Source: Arenicola marina
Taxonomy: Eukaryota > Annelida > Polychaeta > Arenicolidae
Direction: 5' to 3'
DNA: 64,000 nt
Assembly (NCBI GenBank): GCA_964019135.1
Contig: OZ025249.1
Location: 35,291,759 to 35,355,758, forward strand
Each line of letters begins with the position of its first letter. Within the stretch, counting starts at the first letter, position 1. The notes under the pieces are model-generated. The model saw only the letters and a program-made list of their open reading frames with translations. It made no database searches and was not told where the DNA came from. A program made the position numbers and the translations under genes. Positions 59,501-64,000 of this stretch are shown here, one piece after another.

Positions 59501-62500
59501 TACATGTGTCTAATCCTTCTAATATCTGGGGAACATTTTCTGGTCCAGTAAAATAGTATGACGGCCTCTTTTGACTGTTTAGATTAGTTACGTAGACGCC
59601 GTTTTACTTTCTGCATCTGCGTCTGGTTGATTTTACCGTTGCACTTGCACACACCTCAAGGTGAAGATAGATAGATGCGCAGTGACGGCGATGCAGGGGG
59701 CGAGGGGGGGGGGGGGGGAGAGTTCTGGCCCGACACCCGTGGTCCGTGTAGGAATCCGAGACTTCTCGAATACGCCACGCCTAAGCCTCCCCCCCCCCCT
59801 CCCTCCCCCTTCCCATGCGTACCCCTCGCTGCTTGCCTCTCGCTGCTTGCCTCTCGCTGAAGCCTCGGCCCAGCCCTAGATCATCACGCGGTGGTACCCC
59901 ATGATAAACACAGGTGTACTGGGGGAAAACAAAGTTGCGTGTCGCTTCAGACCTGCCTAGGGCTAGAGCCCCCCCACCGCCACCCCCACCCCCACCCCCA
60001 ATCCCAGCAGTCGATATGCGGGGTGGGAACGCTTCTTCCTGGCCCCCGGTAACCGGTGTTTACAAGATCAACACACAACAGTGATCTATGCATTTCAGCA
60101 AGTTATAAGTTTGTCATTTGCTAGGAGCAGCTTTGCAATGCTGCTATTCAAACTGGCGTAATACTGGCCCTCGGACGTATTTCAAGGTAATTAATTTTGA
60201 GTAAGAAAACCCTATTTGGGGCCCACTCTTTATGGATAGTTGTGCTAATCTGTCTTTATCAACGCCACTGCCAGTAATGCTGTGACTTGTTTGATCGGCA
60301 ATATGAGGCCGGACGGAAGTAACATAACATTATTGTGAATAAATCGTTGTATATAGTCAGGGCCACGTTACTTATGTGTGTTTGTCTCTCAGGCTTTGAT
60401 ACAGGAGAAAGTTGAGGAGGAGGAGGTGTTCCGAGCCAAGGCATCTGTAGCAGCAGCGAACAGACAGCAGCGGGGCAAGAAGCCGAAACATGAGCCTCTG
60501 TTGTCGGCCTCGTCAGAGGAAGGCCTGGAGGCCAGCCAGTATATCCACGTCACCGCCGCACAACGTCAGTCCCTTCTCCGAACCTTTCGTTTTGTGTTAC
60601 ATCATACATAAACGACCCTCCTAGTCGCTCAATGCTGGCCTAATGTTGCCCTCGTGGGCACAAAACGTGTATAACAACTACAATCAATGGTGAAAATGAT
60701 CATTTTCTGGTAGATTTTTTGTTTAATTGTACGATAAGGAAGTGATTGAACGGGATATTACCGTGTTGATGTTAATATTACTATGCCAATAATTATATTA
60801 TTACGATAATAATTACAATTGGATGGTTTCTTCTTAATTTAATGTCATTGGGGGTTTTCATTCTGATTGGTTTGTGGAACCAAATATCTGCCATAGAATA
60901 CTTTTGCCTCATTCATTAACACATCAAAGATATATCGCTCAGCAATGTCACTTCCACTGAAGTAATACCCAGTTGTTGCTAACCTACATCCATTCCATAA
61001 TGTTTTCAGTTACGGCGCCGGCTGGGCCGGTGACCGAGCGGGTGGAGAGGCGGGTGGAGGTGCCCCCCGAGGCGGCGGCGACCGGGGCGGCGGGGGCCAG
61101 TCTCCGGGATGAGTGGCCCCGCTACAAGGACTTCCTCGAGGTATACGTGTCGGCCGTGGAGCACCCGGGACACTTCTGGGTCCAGGTACTCAGCTCCAAG
61201 TCCACGCAGCTCGATAGGCTGGTCGAGCGGATGACGGGGTACTACGGCGGCGCGGGGGTGGCTGGGGGGCCGTCCCGCGCCCAGGGCGCCCGGGCGTCGC
61301 GGCCCCGCGTCGGGGACGTGGTGGCCGTGCCCTTCGAGCACGACAACATGTGGTATCGGGCGCGCGTCATGGAGGACGTCACGGACGAGGCCACTGCCAT
61401 CGACGTCTACTACGTCGACTTCGGTGACAACGGGCTGGTGCCCAAGGACAAGGTCATGACCTTGAGGTAAGAGCGACGCGTCCCTCGATAATAAAAATGT
61501 CCCTTCAAGGCAGTGTCATGTCACAGAGAGATGCATAGGATATAATTGCCAACGCTTTGGCAAGTGCGTTAGATCTCGATGTCCTCGTTGGCACAGTTTG
61601 TTGATTGGTAATTAGGATCAGGTATCAATGATTGTAGGTGAGACTAATCTAACAACGTATGATCCTAATTATAAGTGAAAGATCATGAGGTGAAAGTAAG
61701 TAAAAGATCATGGCGTGACGCAGTATGTAAAAGATCATAAAGTGACGCATTATGTAAAAGATCATGAAGTGACGCAGTAAGTAAAAGATCATGAAGTGAC
61801 GCATTATGTAAAAGATCATGAAGTGACGCAGTAAGTAAAAGATCATGAAGTGACGCATTATGTAAAAGATCATGAAGTGACGCAGTAAGTAAAAGATCAT
61901 GAAGTGACGCATTATGTAAAAGATCATGAAGTGACGCATTATGTAAAAGATCATGAAGTGACGCAGTAAGTAAAATGATAAAGGTGACAAAAAACGATTA
62001 AAAGATGGATTGAGAAGTGAAAGATGATGACAAGGCGGTATAAGATACCAATGACAACAAGGAGGATTTGTGATAAATAGAAAGGATAGTTTATATTATT
62101 ATTATTCATATTAATATTATAATAACACTCTTCGTATGAATGTTTTATATTATCATATTGTATTAGTGGTTGTTATTGTTCTTGTAGGAGTGATTTCTTC
62201 AGCCTTCCATTCCAAGCCTTCGAGTGTAAGCTTGCCCACGTCAAACCCTTTGGTAAGTCCCTTGCAACATACGTCTTCAACATCAATCTTATGCCAGAAT
62301 TAACGACGTATTACCGAAAAAAGCCTTCTGTCAAACCGACATGTTTCGTTCTCAATGTGAACAAAAACACAGCCTGACAACTGGCCGATACCATTATGAC
62401 TTGTCATCAAGTATAACATGACATTATGACGCGAAATGGCTTAATTTGGTACATATTTTCAATCGGTATGATTTGTATGTACTGCATCGCTAGATTTTCC

Positions 62501-63331
62501 CGAAATAAAAATAAAATAAATAAATAAAGTATAACATGTAACAGACAAACTTGTCCCCATCACCCTTAACTAATACTCCTCCCTTTGTGTTGCAGGAACC
62601 GAGTGGTCTGAAGAGGCGTGTGATCAGTTTGAGGATCTGACCAAATGTGCCAAATGGAAGGTTGTGATGGCCAAGACGATGAGCTACGTGCAGGAGGCGC
62701 CCGGGGTCACCATGCCCTGTCTGCAGCTCATCGACACTCAAGGAGAACAGGTCAGTTCACCCGTCCCTCTAATAGACATCAATCAATGAATTGACGTCAA
62801 GGCCATGTTACCACACATGCGGCATGGGCCAGCAAAGCCCGCTACCCTGAGGCCCACTAGATGCGGTGAAAGCCCATGTTATGTGAATAATGCAACAAGT
62901 AGATGCCAATTTGATGCCGTTCATTTATATTGGTCTGAAGAACCTCACTCTTGCTTAATTAATATCGATACCAATATCCAGTGATATTTATATTCATTCT
63001 ACCCAGTTCTCCTTATTCCACCTATTTTCCCGAGTCTCTCTTGGCCGGTGCTAATATTGTTTACGGCTGTTACAAGCCACCCCCCACTGCACGCTCGCCG
63101 CCTTCCATTTGCGCGATTCTAATTATTACCAATATTATCACTTTCCTGTTTACTCACCGGCATAATATTGCATTGCAGGATCTCGACATAGCGTCCGAAC
63201 TAGTGAGGAAAGGTTTGGCTCGGTGGGACGGTGCAGCCTTGACGACCGACAAAACGGAGACGACGCGGGACGCTTCAGTGGCTCAGGTAGCGGAGCACCC
63301 TGACGCCGCCTTGTCTCCGCATGCGCTCTGA
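47424..63331 (+). CDS. TDRKH: Tudor and KH domain-containing protein (9 coding exons)
   Basis: Join of 47424-47535, 48178-48299, 49010-49208, 59244-59383, 60393-60564, 61010-61466, 62188-62252, 62596-62750 and 63179-63331: 1575 bases, 524 residues (human about 561). Family role (established): a mitochondrial outer-membrane partner of PIWI proteins; its Tudor domain reads methylated arginines and it supports piRNA 3'-end trimming. Seen here: N-terminal hydrophobic anchor (about residues 12-32) followed by MRKRR; KH1 with GHQG at 70-73; KH2 with VGRIIGKGG (GKGG 145-148); a charged linker; an extended Tudor domain from about 290 to 445 with FLEVYVSAVEHPGHFWVQV, NMWYRARV and YYVDFGDNG; and a short C-terminus. 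All introns are GT-AG with consistent phases (1,0,1,0,1,2,1,0). Intron 3 is 10 kb, the others 0.34-1.0 kb. A donor-like site in the last exon leaves the extreme C-terminus slightly uncertain. Confidence 0.95.
48178..48299 (+). CDS. TDRKH: TDRKH exon 2 (KH1, first half)
   Basis: Acceptor gtgtaacag; encodes TVIEVAIPRDDVGTVIGHQG then AQIKE, with the KH GxxG loop as GHQG. Donor GTAAGA. Confidence 0.93.
48708..48852 (+). mobile_element. tRNA-derived SINE in TDRKH intron 2
   Basis: A-box-like tggtgtagtggttagtgtac and B-box-like gggttcgtatccgg about 35 bases apart, then an AT-rich (taataataaat) tail. Head differs from the 49301 family, so probably a different SINE. Confidence 0.65.
49010..49208 (+). 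CDS. TDRKH: TDRKH exon 3 (KH1 end, KH2 start)
   Basis: Starts IQSVTGARVNFKDDM and ends VPQQCVGRIIG (phase 1). An alternative acceptor three bases upstream (tatcgag|CAG) would add one Gln; the chosen one aligns without a gap to the family. Confidence 0.92.
49301..49553 (+). mobile_element. tRNA-derived SINE in TDRKH intron 3
   Basis: Starts ggggtcgccacgtggcccag; A-box-like tggcccagtgggtagcgcg and B-box ggttcgaatccc; ends tgacctacttaaaccaaccaa. The best-preserved of the copies here (compare 12186 and 35451). Confidence 0.82.
50045..50190 (+). repeat. 32 bp C-rich tandem repeat, about 4.5 units
   Basis: Unit cactgccgtccgcccctccc plus ccaccactccct; near-identical copies. Confidence 0.95.
52188..52300 (+). 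mobile_element. Fragment of the 'cagtggcggatcc' element family
   Basis: cagtggcggatccaaaac followed by a C-run (ccgccccccccacccccacc). Only one end can be seen. Confidence 0.4.
54990..56120. promoter_or_regulatory. GC/CpG-rich block inside TDRKH intron 3
   Basis: Dense in CG dinucleotides (for example cggacgaacggacggaccga near 55603 and gaccgagcgacgggccgccg near 55853), in contrast to most of the intron. It ends just before the ATG at 56168. Consistent with a promoter region or an accumulation of C-rich repeats; open overlapping ORFs on both strands look incidental. Confidence 0.4.
56168..56198 (+). CDS. Candidate alternative first coding exon with N-myristoylation signature
   Basis: ATG in good context (aagcaaccATGG) encodes MGGWFSKKKK and stops at a strong donor A|GTAAGTTC. 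Met-Gly with Ser at position 6 and Lys at 7-10 is the classic N-myristoylation plus polybasic membrane signal, as in BASP1. The phase-1 donor would join TDRKH exon 4 (59244) in frame, giving an isoform without the usual anchor or KH1. Unspliced, the frame stops after 15 residues. It could instead start a different gene whose other exons lie outside the window. Prediction only. Confidence 0.35.
56537..56660 (+). repeat. About 42 bp diverged tandem repeat, 3 units
   Basis: Units share cttttatacagtgagacaat, ccgatca, and aaattacaccc with several indels. Confidence 0.8.
56750..56992 (+). repeat. Interspersed 'cgtgaactgggaat' motif
   Basis: At least six diverged copies of (t)cgtgaactgggaat, at irregular 28-80 base spacing, between a G-run (56683-56699) and a C-run (56992-57003). 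Possibly the decayed interior of a G/C-run element. Confidence 0.65.
59244..59383 (+). CDS. TDRKH: TDRKH exon 4 (KH2 core)
   Basis: Acceptor ctctgatag|GT; completes GKGGDSIRQISRTTKAKVN and ends STAK before GTCAGT. It joins exon 3 exactly across the KH2 GxxG loop, which proves the 10 kb intron despite its length. Confidence 0.94.
60393..60564 (+). CDS. TDRKH: TDRKH exon 5 (KH2 end, charged linker)
   Basis: Encodes ALIQEKVEEEEVFRAKASV, then a Lys/Arg- and Glu/Ser-rich linker to YIHVTAAQ. Acceptor tgtctctcag; donor C|GTCAGT, phase 1. Confidence 0.9.
61010..61466 (+). CDS. TDRKH: TDRKH exon 6 (most of the Tudor domain)
   Basis: Large, strikingly GC-rich exon. After an Ala/Glu-rich start it encodes FLEVYVSAVEHPGHFWVQVL, a Gly/Ala/Arg-rich insert (about GGAGVAGGPSRAQGARASR), VGDVVAVPFEHDNMWYRARV and VYYVDFGDNG. 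Donor AG|GTAAGA, phase 2. The aromatic-cage region characteristic of Tudor is intact. Confidence 0.94.
61688..61976. repeat. 27 bp tandem repeat in TDRKH intron 6 (about 11 units)
   Basis: Unit gtaaaagatcatgaagtgac plus gcagtaa or gcattat; the two endings alternate in much of the array, giving a 54 bp higher-order period. In-frame on the minus strand (RHFMIFYIM cycle), spurious. Confidence 0.96.
62188..62252 (+). CDS. TDRKH: TDRKH exon 7
   Basis: 65-base exon encoding SDFFSLPFQAFECKLAHVKPF, the strand after the Tudor barrel that is highly conserved in the family. Acceptor ttcttgtag, donor G|GTAAGT. Confidence 0.93.
62596..62750 (+). CDS. TDRKH: TDRKH exon 8
   Basis: Encodes GTEWSEEACDQFEDLTKCAK through LQLIDTQGEQ, the extended-Tudor (SN-like) part. 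Acceptor gtgttgcag, donor GTCAGT. Confidence 0.92.
63179..63331 (+). CDS. TDRKH: TDRKH exon 9 (stop)
   Basis: Encodes DLDIASELVRKGLARWDG then a divergent tail ending SPHAL and TGA. GCTCAG|GTAGCG at 63281-63287 resembles a splice donor, so transcripts with further exons outside the window are possible. Confidence 0.82.
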   Translation, partial: DLDIASELVRKGLARWDGAALTTDKTETTRDASVAQVAEHPDAALSPHAL

Positions 63332-64000
63332 CCTCTGACCTCTCGCTACCTCGACCCTCGCTTTGTCATGCATGTACAATGTTCACTGACAGTACAAATC
63401 ATTATGAGACCTGTATGCGCAGACACACCAGTTTGTCTCGTCGCCGACCCTGCAGGCTTATCATAACATCTCTTTTGGTGGATGATAATGATCGTAGAGT
63501 TCCAGGCTCTTTGCAAAGGCTCTTTGCATTTGTACACTTTATGCAATATTTCCCACCGATTTGTACCATCTTTCTTTTGAATCATGTACGAGAGAAAGTA
63601 ATGACACCGATTTTGCCACTGATTCTTTGCTTCTAACTTACCGTAACTGTACCATGAAGTGGGTATTGTTTATGGCAGATTTGCTCATGCCAGGTATATC
63701 CTTTGATTTGATGTATACAACACGGCGTCCGAAGTTCGATGCGGATATTAATTTAATGTGTTTGTCCCTTGCACTCTAGTTTTGAGTTGATCAGTATCCT
63801 CACGCGTGGCTTTGTGCTTGGTTTTGATTGACCCTGACTTTGGCCCTGGCGGGTATGTACTAATTTTTGCATAAGTCACGTTTGTGTTACTTCTTTCTCG
63901 CTCTTCTCTTGCGATTGTAAAAAAACATGGATACTTGTTCATCGCTACTGCTATATTTGTATTTAGTATCATCTGAATTGGTTTCTTTCACGTCTGTGTA
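63332..64000 (+). other. TDRKH: TDRKH 3' UTR / downstream
   Basis: No AATAAA or ATTAAA recognised by eye in this stretch, so the transcript may end outside the window or use a variant signal. No other gene seen. Confidence 0.45.

Noticed and set aside
60973..61009. Independent start codon for the Tudor exon
   Set aside because: The upstream Met lies in the intron before acceptor tgttttcag; the exon joins exon 5 in phase.

Overview
The window is eukaryotic nuclear DNA from an invertebrate. Genes are split by GT-AG introns, homopolymer G/C runs are frequent, tRNA-derived SINE copies are scattered, and tandem repeats fill a large share of the sequence. Codon-level similarity is clear to two conserved animal genes. 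The repeat and SINE style suggests a marine invertebrate such as a mollusc or other spiralian, with amphioxus also possible; the species cannot be fixed from the sequence alone.

Left end (1-6.3 kb): the 5' three quarters of a thioredoxin-like protein 1 gene (TXNL1) on the minus strand. Five exons were reconstructed (6280-6180, 1806-1710, 1295-1128, 686-497, 140-47) with matching phases. They encode a thioredoxin domain with the CGPC active site, an acidic linker and most of a PITH domain; the gene runs off the left edge. Its 4.4 kb first intron holds, on the opposite strand, a decayed C48 (Ulp1/SENP-like) protease plus PHD-like finger ORF with a frameshift just before the catalytic Cys.

Middle (6.4-47 kb): no convincing host gene. 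It is a dense mosaic of minisatellites: 45 bp at 16.0-16.6 kb, 30 bp at 21.1-22.3 kb, 43 bp at 23.8-26.4 kb, a compound 14/22 bp GC-rich array at 26.8-31.1 kb, 14 bp at 31.8-32.3 kb, 57-65 bp with G-runs at 33.4-34.7 kb, C-run and G-run arrays in inverted orientation at 35.9-38.9 kb, 43 bp at 42.6-43.7 kb and 22 bp at 46.3-47.0 kb. Also present are SINEs, foldback or MITE-like elements and G/C-run-rich elements with 'cagtggcggatcc' ends. Very long ORFs here are artefacts of stop-free repeat units.

Right end (47.4-63.3 kb): a complete-looking nine-exon plus-strand gene for TDRKH (Tudor and KH domain protein; Papi in insects), 524 codons plus stop. It has an N-terminal membrane anchor, two KH domains and one extended Tudor domain. 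Family members sit on the mitochondrial outer membrane and help PIWI proteins and piRNA 3'-end trimming. Intron 3 is 10 kb and contains a GC/CpG-rich region followed by a short coding start (56168-56198) with an N-myristoylation/polybasic signature. It ends at a strong splice donor in the right phase to join TDRKH exon 4. This candidate alternative promoter and membrane anchor is the most interesting testable signal. A second one is a 22 bp satellite just upstream of TDRKH that carries a CCAAT box in most units.
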